Origin: Manis javanica
Taxonomy: Eukaryota > Chordata > Mammalia > Pholidota > Manidae
DNA length: 64,000 bases
Reading direction: 5' to 3'
Assembly (NCBI RefSeq): GCF_040802235.1
Contig: NC_133169.1
Span: 40,183,034 to 40,247,033 of the forward strand
Shown here: positions 10,982-22,025 of the stretch, in pieces
Layout of the letters: each line of letters opens with the position of its first letter
Position numbering within the stretch: the first letter of the stretch is position 1
Program-made: the position numbers and the translations under genes
Notes under the pieces: model-generated
Told to the model about the DNA's origin: nothing
Database searches by the model: none
Seen by the model: the letters and a program-made list of their open reading frames with translations, nothing else

Positions 10982-12107
10982 GCATGTTTACAGTAATTGT
11001 AGCAGTAACAGAATGAGTCAATACTTATTTTAGAATACATTTATAAGAGGAATATATAGAAAATAATTTTTAACTGACACATAATAAATACCTACATATA
11101 CACTGTATTTTATGAACATGCAAACATACAGGTAAGTTTAATCCTATCCATCTGTATGGGTATACGTCTATCTCTCTCAAAGGGGAACTTAAAAATGTAT
11201 TGTCCCCAAACAGACATTTCTATAAGTAGCAGAGAAAATTAATCACACTATGATAAGAGGAATAACATGAACACATCTTTTAAGTTAACTTGGGTCTTTG
11301 TTCACATCTCTATCCATATCTATAGCTATACCTATACTATCTTTATTTTTATATCTACTTCAAATCAATATCTAAGCATCTATCCATGATGTCTGATTTC
11401 TTTGCCTCTTGTGATTGACTGCCTATGCTGAAAAATCTCCATAACATTATCACTTCCCTTATCTTGTCTTTCAATTTTTGCTGCCTCTTACTCTATAGAT
11501 CTCTGCCTTTCTCCTTTTTAAGGTAACTCTGTCCATTCTCAGATCTACCTGTCTCTCCAAGAAGAGGGCTTACTTTCTCTCTGATTTACTTGTATAATTC
11601 AGTTCATTGTCTTATTGTCTTAACTTTAGCATTTTCAAAACTGAAAGCAACATCTTCTAACACACACATACATGCACAAACACACCTTCTTATCAGCTGC
11701 CATTTATTTTTGGTACCAATTGTTCCCAATTACACAGACTAAAATATCTGAAACTGGACTGTGCCTCAAAGACCAGCCCTTCTGTTCAGTGTGATTAGAG
11801 AGCTGCTGGTTCTGATGGGATGCTGTGACTTTCTGACTTCACACCCTTTCCCTGTCACCTCTAGAAATGAGAATGTTTTCTCTGTGTGCTAATACTGTGT
11901 TTCTTTGCTTTATCTGCAATCATGGATCATTTCCTCCATAGTTTTCTTCAACCTGGGGATCCCAGTTACCTTCCAGTTTTCGTCCCCAGTCATATGTTCT
12001 CTCTGCATTTCTGATTCTCTTTCCACTCTTTAGCATTCATTTTCTTCTCTCTTCCTCTTTTCTGCATTCTGTCCTTCCTTTATCACTATTGAATTGTTCT
12101 CAAACTA
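10982..12107. other. 3' flank of block A OR pseudogene
   Basis: No gene. It is conserved with 37,380-38,470 (inverted, block B) and, up to about 11,770, with 54,300-55,062 (block C). It contains degenerate ATCTATATC-type simple repeats near 11,310-11,390 and pyrimidine-rich stretches. Block C homology stops at about 11,770; the sequence from there to about 13,262 is absent from block C. Confidence 0.6.
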
Positions 12108-12330
12108 TTTAAAGACATCCTGTTAACTCCTTCTCTGAACTGTTATTAATTTTCCAAGTCATTTTCAAATCTTTATGAAGTGATTGCCTCATCATACATA
12201 CTTGCTCCACATCAGCTAGGCTGTGTGCACGCCTCCTGCCAGGCTCAGCATGGCCTTGAAATACATCATCTGCAGCATTGCAGGGCTCTTCAGAGTAGTG
12301 GCAGGTCAATTGCCTGTCATTTGATTTTAT
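12108..12330 (-). other. paired coding-like fragment, unidentified
   Basis: On the - strand, one frame reads TCHYSEEPCNAADDVFQG and later AHSLADVE. The inverted partner at about 37,120-37,340 keeps a matching peptide (TCHYYEEPWNAEDDVFQG, then HSLADVE, on the + strand). The partner has an extra stretch of about 30 bp (near 37,240-37,270) missing here. Both are short and have no start or stop of their own, so this looks like a retained exon or processed-pseudogene fragment. I do not recognise the family. Confidence 0.4.
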
Positions 12331-12984
12331 ACAGTTGGAAAATCCATATGGTCCTGAGGAAGGAAATAAAGTAATAGTACTTTTTTAGTATTATAAATCT
12401 TATATTTGTTTTGCTATTTCATTTTATTACCTGTCATATAGTTTTCATGTGGTATGAAAGAATTCAGCCCACATTGTATAAAATAATAATGCATGAATAT
12501 TTTTAAATATATTGCCATGTAAAATTGAATAAAATCTTAAAAACTCAACAATTTGTTTATTTTAGTTTCCAAATACACAAATATTTGTTTAGTATTTCAC
12601 CCCATATTAGAATGTAATACTCTTTGTGATCTGGGTGGTTTAACTGTGTTGAACAATCACCCTCTAATTCTGAACTATTTTCTCTTCTTTAAAATTTAAG
12701 ATAATCTGAGAAAACCTGACCAAAAAAGTTGCAAATTTCTGAACAAATTCTCATTTGATGTATCTGTCACTTGAGCAGCCATGTGGATGCATATTCAAGT
12801 GTCAAAACAGCCCCCTGTAAATAACAAGTCACACTAGACTTGTTGATAAATTTTTTGTTTTACTAATCAGTATGTATTTATAATATGGCAACTTATGTTG
12901 ATTACTTTAAAACTAGACTGACAGCAACCATACATGAAAGACGCATCAGGAAGTTGAAAGTTTAGAAAGAATAAACCTGATGGC
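12331..12984. other. AT-rich spacer between paired fragments
   Basis: No gene seen. It aligns by eye with about 36,530-37,110 in block B (inverted), including the TTTGTGATCTGGGTGGTTTA stretch near 12,623. It is absent from block C. Confidence 0.55.
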
Positions 12985-13228
12985 AGTGGGGTATGTAGGA
13001 CTCAGCAACAAAATGATGGCATCGGCTCTAATTCCAAAGAAACCATGATTTCAGTTGACTGCTGCGGCTGCTTGCTGAGCGCTGCTTCTTCGACACCAGA
13101 ACAGGGGCGTGCGGTTGCCATGGCGTCCTGTAGCCAGTCAGACACATTATTACTCTTGTACTTGGGTCCGTTATATTCTGGGTACAAACCCTGACATTTC
13201 TGTGTGGCTGAGCAAACCACTCCAGATC
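12985..13228 (-). other. second paired coding-like fragment, unidentified
   Basis: Open for about 72 codons on the - strand (13,220 to 13,002), with a GC-rich middle (GCTGCGGCTGCTTGCTGAGC at 13,060-13,079). The block B partner at about 36,257-36,500 keeps the GCCACACAGAAATGTCAGGG start and the CATGGTTTCTTTGRAATTAG end, but its reading frame is altered. It may be a fragment of a processed gene or an unlisted repeat; the family is not recognised. Its outer edge coincides with the end of the inverted duplication. Confidence 0.35.
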
Positions 13229-13562
13229 AGTCATGGGCTGGAGGGTGACCAAGATGTTACAGTGCTGGAATCACTATTTTAAACCATCTTCACAGTACTG
13301 TGGATTCTATCACCACATACTATACAGTAATGTCAGTATTTCAAAATGGTGCATATAAAATATGAGAGCATGTGACTTTTAATTATTAAAAGGAAAAAGG
13401 GCATCATCCATTTGATGAGAATAAACATAACATATGAGATTTATTTTTACTTCTCAGCTGTTTATCTCACAGCTAGGAAACAATTTGAGGCTATCAAATT
13501 ATAGACCTGTACACTAAGATTTGTGCATTTTATTGTATATACATCAATAAATTGACAAGAAT
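13229..13562. other. short intergenic stretch at the A/B breakpoint
   Basis: No gene. Positions from about 13,262 onward reappear inverted in block C (ending near 56,185). Block B homology has already stopped at 13,228. Two rearrangement breakpoints therefore lie within about 35 bp here. Confidence 0.6.
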
Positions 13563-14345
13563 GAGAAAAAAGTATCTAAGATTCAATAAAAAACTGTTGA
13601 ATCCATAAACTAAGTAAACTCACAGAATACAAATATAAATATCTAATGCATTTTGATGCATTAATAATTAGCTGTCTATAAAAGAAATGATATTCCCATT
13701 TAAAATAGCAACACAAACTTACTTTAAATAAGTTGAACCAAGGAAGCGTATGATCATTACACTGAAAAGTGTAAGACTTTGAAAAGTGTAAGACTGATGA
13801 AAGAAATTTAAAATATACAAATACATATAAAGTATCCAATTATAATGTATTCAAATAATTCATATTGTTAAAATGTAAATCCTACCCAAGGCTATCTATA
13901 GATTCAATGTAATTCCTATCAGAATTCCGATGTCCCATTTCACAGAAATAGAAGTCAAAACTCTCTTCATCATATGGAATAAAATAGAACCTTAAATTGC
14001 AGAATACTGAGAGAAGATCAAAGTAGACATAACTTTTTACAATTCTAACTATATCACAAAAATACATTATTCAAAACATTATGTTCATGAAAATGTGTAA
14101 CAACAGACACATAGGCCAATGGAATAGAATCAAGATCCCAGATAGGAGCATCCCTGGATGGACAGCTAATAAAACAGCCAAGAAGCACGGTGGAGAAAGG
14201 ATAGTGTCATAAGTAGAGGTGATAGATATGCTGACCCACCTTATGATGGCAGATATTTCACAGCATATATGTATATCAAGCTGTTATTTTGTACACCTAA
14301 GCCTTATACAGTGTTACATCAACTATATATCAGTAATGTTAGGGA
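13563..14345 (+). mobile_element. old decayed L1 (ORF2 part and 3' end), + strand
   Basis: L1 ORF2 remnants in + orientation include CTATCTATAGATTCAATGTA near 13,893, GGCCAATGGAATAGAATC near 14,114 and a 3' terminus near 14,300-14,340. The same old L1 sits in block C at about 55,130-55,870 in the opposite orientation, as part of an inverted segment. Coding capacity is lost. Confidence 0.7.
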
Positions 14346-14843
14346 AAAATGATGCTATTATAAATTACGTGTTTTCATTTCTCCACAATAATTCCTATAT
14401 CTAAATGTTCCATTCTAAATCCAATGTAAATTCAAATTACATATTGTTCCCAAGAATTTGTTAATAAGTAGCATTTTAATTTATTTTCAGAGTACTTCCA
14501 TGTAAATGATGTAGTATGAGTAAAGGACTGCCCTGATGAAGACTTTCTCTCTCAAAAAATAATTTCTACTGCTGATAGCATTTTATCCTTTCAAGTTTAT
14601 TGTTTACGGGAACAGTATTATATGGAGTGACAGATGAGTAAGAAAGAAGCAGGAAAATCCTTGAGCAGTAGGAGGTGGAGACTGTAGGAGCAAGTCCAAA
14701 GAACAGAGGGAGGAGGGGAAATAGGTACCTGCAGGAGAAGAAACGGAAATTTTCACAGTTCTATACATTATATTTCAACATCAAACTGATTTTCTTGGTG
14801 ATATTAATGTCTTTCCCTAGTAGAATGTGGACATGACAAAGAT
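14346..14843. other. intergenic; left flank of L1 insertion
   Basis: No gene seen. From about 14,620 it matches block C at 56,185-56,345 (for example the GACATGACAAA stretch at 14,830 and 56,330). That block C stretch continues uninterrupted where an L1 starts here. Confidence 0.6.
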
Positions 14844-15214
14844 CTGTGCTGTTTCTTTTTTGTTGTTGTTATCATTAATCTACAATTACATGAAGAACAT
14901 TATTTTTATTAGGCTCTCCCATTCACCAAGTCCCCCCCCCCCACAAACCCCATTACACTCACTGTACATCAGCATAGTAAGATGCTGTAGAATCACTACT
15001 TGTCTTCTCTGTGTTACACAGCCCTCCCCATTCCTCCCCCCCCACATTATACATGCTAATAATAATACCCCCTTTCTTCTTCCCCACCCTTATCTCTCCC
15101 TACCCTCCCATTCTCCACAGTCCCTTTCCCTTTGGTAACTGTTAGTCCATTCTTGGGTTCTGTGATTCTGCTGCTGTTTTGTTACTTTAGTTTTTCTTTG
15201 TTCTTATACTCCAC

Positions 15215-18200
15215 ATATGAGTGAAATCATTTAGTATTTGTCTTTCTCCATTTGGCTTATTTCACTGAGCATAATACCCTCTAGCTCTATTCATGTTGTA
15301 AATGGAAGGATTTGTTTTCTTCTTATGGATGAATAATATTCCAATGTGCACATGTACCACATCTTCTTTATCCATTCATCTACTTATGGACACTTAGTTT
15401 GCTTCCATTTCATGGCTATTGTAAATAGTGCTGCATTAAACATAGGGGTACATCTGTGTTTTTCAAACTGGACTGCTGCATTCTTAGGGTAAATTCCTAG
15501 AAGTTGAACTCCTGGGTCAAATGGTATGTCTATTTTGAGCATTTTAAGGAACCTCCATACTGCTTTCCACAATGGTTGAACTAATTTACATTCCCACCAG
15601 CAGTGTAGGAGGATTCCCCTTTCTCTGCAACCACGCCAACATTTGTTGTTTGTCTTTTGGATGGTAACAATCCTTACTGGTGTGAGGTGATATTTCATTG
15701 TGGTTTTAATTTGCATTTCCCTGATAACTAGCGAAGTGGAGAATCTTTTCATGTGTCTGTTGGCCATCTGAATTTCTTCCTTGGAGAACTGTCTGTTCCG
15801 CTACTCTACCCATTTTTAATTGGATTTTTTGCTTTTTCTTTGTTGAGGTGCATGAGCTCCTTGTATATTTTCGATGTCAAGCCTTTATTGGATCAGTCAT
15901 TTATGAATATATTCTCCCATAGTGTAGGATACCATTACATTCTATTGATGGTGTCCTTTGCTATACAGAAGCTTTTTAGCTTGATGTAGTTCCACTTGTT
16001 CATTTTTGCTTTTGTTTTCCTTGCCCGGGAGATATGTTAATGAAGAAGTTACTAATGTTTATGTCCAAGAGATTTTTGTCTATGTTTATTTCTAAGAGAT
16101 TTATGGTCTCATGACTTACATTCGGGTCTTTGATCCATTTTGAATTTACTTGAGTGTATGGGGTTAGACAGTGATCCAGTTTCATTCTCTTACACATACC
16201 AGAACCATCTCTTGAAGAGACTGTCATTTCTGCATTGTATGTCCATGGCTCCTTTATCATATATTAATCGACCATATATGTTTGGGTTAATGTCTGGAGT
16301 CTTTAGTCTGTTGCACTGGTCTGTGGCTCTGTTCTTGTACCAGTACCAAATTGTACCAGTCGTGATTACTATGGCTTAGTAGTAGAGCTTGAAGTTGGAG
16401 AGTGAGATTTCCCGCCCCCCCTGCTTTATTCTTCTTTCTCAGGACTGCTTGGGCTATTTGGGGTATTTGGTGTTTCCGTATGAATTTTTGAATTATTTGT
16501 TCCAGTTTGTTGAATACTGTTGTTGGTAATTTGATAGTGATTGCATCAAATCTGTATATTGCTTTGGGCAGGATGGCCATTTTGACAATATTAATTCTTC
16601 CTTGCCAAGAGCATATGATGAGTTTCCATTTATTGGTGTCCTCTTTAATTTCTCTTAAGAGTGGCTTATAATTATCAGGGTATAGGTCATTCACTTCTTT
16701 GGTTAGTTATTCCTAGGTAGTTTATTCTTTTTGATGCAATTGTGAATGGAATTGTTTTCCTGATTTCTCTTTCTATTGGTTCACTGTTAGTGTATAGGAA
16801 AGCCACAGATTTCTCTGTGCTACTTTTGGATACTGCAACTTTGCTGTATTCCGAAATCAGTTCTAGTAGTTTTGGGGTGGAGTATTTAGGGTTTTTTTGT
16901 GTACAATATCATGTCCTATGCAAATAGTGACAGTTTAACTTCTTCTTTACCAATCTGGATTCCTTGTATTTCTTTGTTTTGTCTGATTGCCATGGCTAGG
17001 ACCTCCAGTACTATGTTAAATAACAGTGGGGAGAGTGGGCATCCCTGTCTGGTTCCCGATCTCAGAGGAAAAGCTTTCAGCTTCTCGCCATTCAGTATAA
17101 TGTTGCCTGTGGTTTTATGATATATGGCCTTTATTATGTTGAGGTACTTGCGCTCTATTCCCATTTTGCTGAGAGTTTTTATCATGAATGGATGTTGAAT
17201 TTTGTCAAATGCTTTTTCAGCATCTATGGAGATGATCATGTGGTTTTTGTCTTTCTTTTTGTTGATGTGCTGGATGATGTTGATGGATTTTCGAATGTTG
17301 TACCATCCTTGCATCTCTGAGACGAATCCCACTTGGTCATGGTGTATCATCCTTTTGATATGCTGTTGAATTCTGTTTGCTAATATTTTATTGAGTATTT
17401 TTGCATCTACATTTATCAGGGATATTGGTCTGTAGTTTTCTTTTTTGGTAAGGTCTTTGCCTGGTTTTGGTATTAGGGTGATGTTGGCTTCATAGAAAGA
17501 GTTTGGGAGTATTCCCTCCTCTTCTATTTTTTGGAAAACTTTGAGGTGAATGGGTATTATGTCTTCTCTGAATGTCTGATAAAATTCTGAGGTAAATCCA
17601 TCTGGCCCGGGAATTTTGTTTTTGGATAGTTTTTTGATTACTTCTTAAATATCTTTTCTCTTAAGTCCTTTGTTTAACTTTTGTGTTTGTTCCGTGGTCA
17701 GTCTTGGGAGGTTTTATTTTTCTAGGAAGTTGTCCATTTCTTCTAGGTTTTCCAGCTTGTTAGCATATAGGTTTTCATAGTAATGTTTAATAATTCTTTG
17801 TATTTCTGTGGAGTCTGTTGTGATTTTTTTCATTCTCATTTCTGATTCTTTTGATGTGTGTTGATTCTCTTTTTTTTGTAGTAAGTCTGGATAGAGGCAT
17901 ATCTATTTTGTTTATTTTCTCAAAGAACCAGCTCTTGGTTTCATTGTTTTTTCTGTTGTTTTATTCTTCTTAATTTTGTTCATTTCGTCTCTGATCTTTA
18001 TTATGCCCTTCTGTTTGCTGAGTTTAGGCCTCATTTGTTCTTTTTTTTCCAGTTTCAATAATTTTGATGTTAGACTATTTATTTGTGATCGATCTTCCTT
18101 CTTTAAGTATACCTGGATTGCTATACACTTTCCTCTTAAGACTGCTTTTGCTGTGTCCCACAGAAGCTGGGCTTTGTGTTGTTGTTGTCATTTGTTTCCA

Positions 18201-19018
18201 TATATTCCTTGATCTCTATTTTAATTTGTTCATTGATCCATTATTTATTTAAGAGCATGTTGTTAGGCCTCCATGTGTTTGTGAGCCTTTTTGTTTTCTT
18301 TGTACAATTTATTTCCAGTTTTGTACCTTTGTGGTCTGAAAATTTGTTTGGTAGGATATCATTCTTTTGGAATTTACCGAGTCTCTTTTTGTGGCCCAGT
18401 TTGTGGTCTATTCTGGTGAATGTTCCATTAGCACTTGAGAAGAATGTGTATCCTGTTGCTTTTGGATATAGAGTTCTATAGATGTCTGTTAGGTCCATCT
18501 TTTCTAGTTGTTGTGCAGTGCCTACGTTTTCTTACTTATTTTCTCTCCTGTGGATCTATCCTTTGGGGTAAGTAGCATGTTGAAGTCTCCTCAAATGAAT
18601 GCATTGTATTCTATTTCTTCCTTTACTTCTGTTAGTAGTTCTTTCACATATGCTGGTGCTCCTGTGTTGCGTACATATATGTTTATAATCATTATATCCT
18701 CCTGTTGGACTGAGCCCTTTATCATTATGTAATGTCCTTCTTTATCTCTTGTTACTTTCTCTGTTTTAAAGTCTATTTTGTCTGGTACTAGCACTGCAAC
18801 ACCTGCTTTCTTCTCTCTGTTGTTTGGCTGAAATATGTTTTTCCATCCCTTGACTTTTAATCTGTGCATGTCTTTGGATTTGAGGTGAGTCTCTTGAAAG
18901 CCGCATATAGATAGGTCTTGCTTTTTTTAATCCATTCTATTACTCTGTGTCTTTTGATTGGTGCATTCAGTCCAATTATGTTTAGGGTAACTATTGAAAG
19001 ATATGTACTTATTGCCAT
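15215..19018 (-). pseudogene. L1 ORF2 (endonuclease + reverse transcriptase), disrupted
   Basis: ORF2p normally nicks target DNA and reverse-transcribes L1 RNA. Start MAISTYLSIVTLN at 19,018. The endonuclease part is read at 18,869-18,591 and 18,498-18,241. The RT part is at 17,350-16,916 ([35 protein letters not shown]), then 16,694-16,287 and 16,260-16,000. The cysteine-rich C-terminal end is at 15,767-15,384 ([19 protein letters not shown]). At least six separate frames are needed, so many indels and stops are present. Confidence 0.9.
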
Positions 19019-19229
19019 TTCAGGCTTTAGATTTGTGGTTACCAAAGTTTCAAGGTTAGCTTCTTTAGTATCTTACTGTCTAACTTGCTTATTCTGCTGT
19101 TATAAACACTGTCTGGTGATACTTTATTTGTCTCCCTTCTTATTCCTCCTCCTCCATTCTTTATATGTTGTTTGTTTTATTCTGTGCTCTTTTGTGTTTC
19201 CTTTAACTGCTTTCGTAGGTAGTTGATTT

Positions 19230-20167
19230 TATTTTTTGTCTTTACTTAGTATTTGGTTGGTCACTTTTTTAGCTGTGATTTTACTTTCTCTGGTGACATC
19301 TGTTTAGTCTTAGGAGTGCTCCCGTCTAGAACAGTCTCTATAATATACCCTGTAGAGTTGGTTTGTGGGTGGCAAATTCCCTCAACTTTTGCTTGTCTGG
19401 GAATTGTTTAATCCCTCCTTCATATTTAAATGATGATCATGCTGGATACAGTATTCTTGGTTCAAGGCCCTTCTGGTTCATTGCATTAAATATGTCATGC
19501 CATTCTCTTCTGGCCTGTAAGGTTTCTGTTGAGAAGTCTGATGACAGTCTGATGAGTTTTCCTTTGTAGGTGACCTTTATCCTCTCTCTAGCTGCCTTTA
19601 ATACTCTGTCTTTTTCCTTGATCTTTGCCATTATAAGTATTATGTGTCTTGATTTTGTCCTTCTTGGGTCCCTCCTGTTGGGAGTTCTGTGTGCTTCTGT
19701 GGTCTGAACAACTATTTCCTCCCCCAGTTTGGAGAAGTTTTCAGCAACTATTCCTTCAAAGACACTTTCTATCCCTTTTTCTCTTCTTCTTCTTCTGGTA
19801 CCCCTATAATGTGGATATTTTTCCTTTTGGATTGGTCACACAGTTCACTTAATATTGTTTCATTCCTGGAGATCCTTTTATTTCTCTCTGTGTCAGCTTC
19901 TATGCATTCCTTTTCTCTGGCTTCTATTCCATCAATGGTCCCTTGCATCTTATCCATTCTGCTTATAAGTCCTTCCAGAGTTTGTTTCATTTCTGTAATC
20001 TCCCTCCTGACATCATCCCTTAGCTCTTGTATATTTCTCTCCAGCTCCATCAACATGGTTATGACCTTTGATTTGAATTCTTTTTCAGGAAGACTGGTTA
20101 GGTCTATCTCCGTCTCAGGGGTTGACTCTGTGATTTTGGTTTTTATCAGATTCTTCTGCCTTTTCAT
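19230..20167 (-). pseudogene. L1 ORF1 (RNA-binding chaperone), disrupted
   Basis: ORF1p coats L1 RNA as a coiled-coil trimer. Here the N-terminal 132 codons are open (20,167 to 19,769; start MKRQKNLIKT, then a charged heptad-rich coiled coil and the RRM start SKRKNIHIIGVPEEEE). A frameshift follows. The C-terminal domain resumes at 19,631 to 19,437 (RVLKAARERIKVTYKGKLIR) and is broken again near 19,430. It is non-functional as read. Confidence 0.85.
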
Positions 20168-20999
20168 GGTGATAGAGATAGTTTGCAGACTGGCACATGT
20201 GATGCCTGGTCGAACATCCCTTCTTGCTGGTTTCTGTCCTTCCTCTGCTGGGAGAACAGCGACCTCTAGTGGCTTTTTCTGGGCAGCTGCACTCAGATGG
20301 AGCTTCTGATTCTTGTCTGGCTGTTATGGAGTTTGGCTCCACAGTAGCTGTGGGTGTGTTCTGCCTCAGGCTTCTGCTCTGATTGGCAGAGCCATGATGG
20401 AGTGGAAACTGCCAGGAGGCTGCTTATTTCTGTCAGGGGCCTCTGAGCTGCACTGCTGCCCAGGGAGCTAGCGCACCCAGAGTTCCGTGGGATTCACAGC
20501 TGCTTGGCTAAGTGTCCCGTGATGCTTCCGTCCAGCTGTGGGGCCACTGTCCTTTAAGACTTTCAGAAAGCCCTTGCTTTTCTTTTTTCTGGAGTACCAG
20601 CTGCTGGGACCCATTCACAGGTCTTACTCTTCTGTTTCCCTACTTTCCAGCACCCCAAGCATGCACTGTGTGTCTACACTCTGGTGTGGATGGCTAGGGC
20701 TGGCTATTTAGCAGTCCTTGGCTCCCTCTCCCTCCCAGCTCAGACTCTTCTCCTCCCACCAGGAGCTGGGGTGAGGGGCACTTGGGTCCCGCTGGGCTGC
20801 AGCTTGTATCTTACCCCCTTCACGAGGCACTGGGTTCCCTCAAGTGTGGATGTAGTCTGGCTCTTGTCCTGTGTCTTCTGGTCTCTCTTTTAGGAAGAGT
20901 TGTATTTGTTGTATTTTCAAAAATATACATGATTTTGGGAGATTTCCCCTGCTGTACTCATGCTGCCGTTTTGGCTCCTGTACCCCTGTGCTCTTTCTT

Positions 21000-21635
21000 A
21001 ACATAAATTCTCTTGGTAACTTAAAAATAAGGTAAGATTCTCCCATCAGAATTTATTTATGAATTATTATGTACCCTAGGACTTAACAGAGCTAAAACTA
21101 TGACCACAAAAATATAAACTGAAAAAAAATTATCTAGTAATCAGCTTAAAAGCAATAACAAATGCATTTTCTTAATGAAAACTAAGTAAATTGCATTTAG
21201 CACTGTGATTTGGAAGAATAATGGATGTGGACATTCAAATCAGCAAATGCAACATTCAGATAATCTCCCTTGGGCATAATAGGAGTGGGAATGTAGAGTT
21301 GTAAGAAATTTTATTTCCATATAGGATGCAGACTCTCCATGTCATGCAAAAAATAAAAAACAAAACACTGATGACTTCTGATTCAAAACAAAATAAAACA
21401 AAATAAAAATAGGTAAGAAAAGGGTCTCCAGTCAAGAGACAAAAAAGAAAAATAACATAGAGAGCTTTATATTGTGTGTGACATTCTTACTGGCAATTCA
21501 TGATTTATTTCACATACCTATGCTGTGAAAACTGCTGTCTGTGTCTTGTCCCCAAATTAAGGTAACTATTCAACATATATATCCAAGTATAATAAGTACA
21601 TACACTAAAAAATGCAGGAGTGTATATGTGTGCAT

Positions 21636-21671
<36 letters not shown>

Positions 21672-22025
21672 CAGGGAAGCCCAAGGGCATATTATGCCCA
21701 TGTAAACATCACTTGATTTTCTTAGTTCCAGCTCCCTGCACCTGATTAATTAAATCTCCACTTTCCTAAATTCCAGATCAGGGTCTCCATCTCACTTCTT
21801 TATTTCCCAGCATGTATTTTTATTTCTCAGTTAAAAATAATTTTAGATTTTCGCAAGTTGGAAAAATTGTTTTTAAAGTGGGGAAAGTATATTGGATTAC
21901 TGATAAATTTTATATTATGTTTGTTCACTTTTGTGTTTAGAAGCTGGATTATCTGAGATTTTACCCAACAAATACGGATCAAGAAGTGAGCAAATTTTTT
22001 CTTAACCATCTAAACTCAATCTCAC
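21000..22025. other. intergenic; continues block A homology to block C
   Basis: No gene. It matches 56,345-57,165 and then 59,670-59,885 in block C, where a + strand L1 is inserted. A CA repeat lies at 21,637-21,670, with a shorter counterpart at about 56,931-56,940. Homology fades at about 22,025. Confidence 0.7.
21637..21670. repeat. (CA)n microsatellite
   Basis: Seventeen uninterrupted CA units. The paralogous site in block C carries only about five units. Confidence 0.95.

Larger units (their letters stand above)
1970..13228 (+). repeat. segmental duplication block A (left arm of inverted repeat)
   Basis: This block can be aligned by eye, inverted, to 36,257-46,708. Anchors, in order, are an L1 3' end (1,970-2,850 to 45,870-46,708), an old L1 tail (2,853-3,570 to 45,100-45,850), a 225-bp stretch (3,933-4,157 to 44,552-44,776), an L1 tail (7,250-7,545 to 41,410-41,700), the OR pseudogene (10,057-10,981 to 38,474-39,392), and two short blocks (12,108-12,330 to 37,120-37,380; 12,985-13,228 to 36,257-36,530). 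Parts also align in + orientation with block C (from 49,045) and block D (from about 62,570). Identity was not computed, but substitutions and indels are frequent, so the duplication is not recent. Confidence 0.9.
14844..20999 (-). mobile_element. near full-length L1, - strand, with target-site duplication
   Basis: The L1 runs from its 5' UTR (about 20,985) to its 3' end (about 14,858). It is flanked by CTGTGCTGTTTCTT (14,844-14,857) and CTGTGCTCTTTCTT (20,986-20,999), a 14-bp target-site duplication with one difference. Order on the - strand: 5'UTR 20,985 to about 20,170, ORF1 about 20,167 to 19,230, ORF2 about 19,018 to 15,215, then a 3'UTR with a G-rich tract (C-rich on the + strand at 14,931-15,120). 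Block C has the uninterrupted site at about 56,340-56,360, so the insertion followed the A/C duplication. Confidence 0.95.

Noticed and set aside
14827-15138. 103-codon + strand frame with a Pro-rich segment
   Set aside because: It is the complement of the G-rich L1 3'UTR.
19689-20309. 206-codon + strand open frame
   Set aside because: Antisense of L1 ORF1; its Phe/Ser-rich composition is a by-product of the coiled-coil codons on the other strand.
21637-21670. CA repeat as a regulatory or Z-DNA element
   Set aside because: An ordinary dinucleotide microsatellite with variable length between paralogues; no supporting context.
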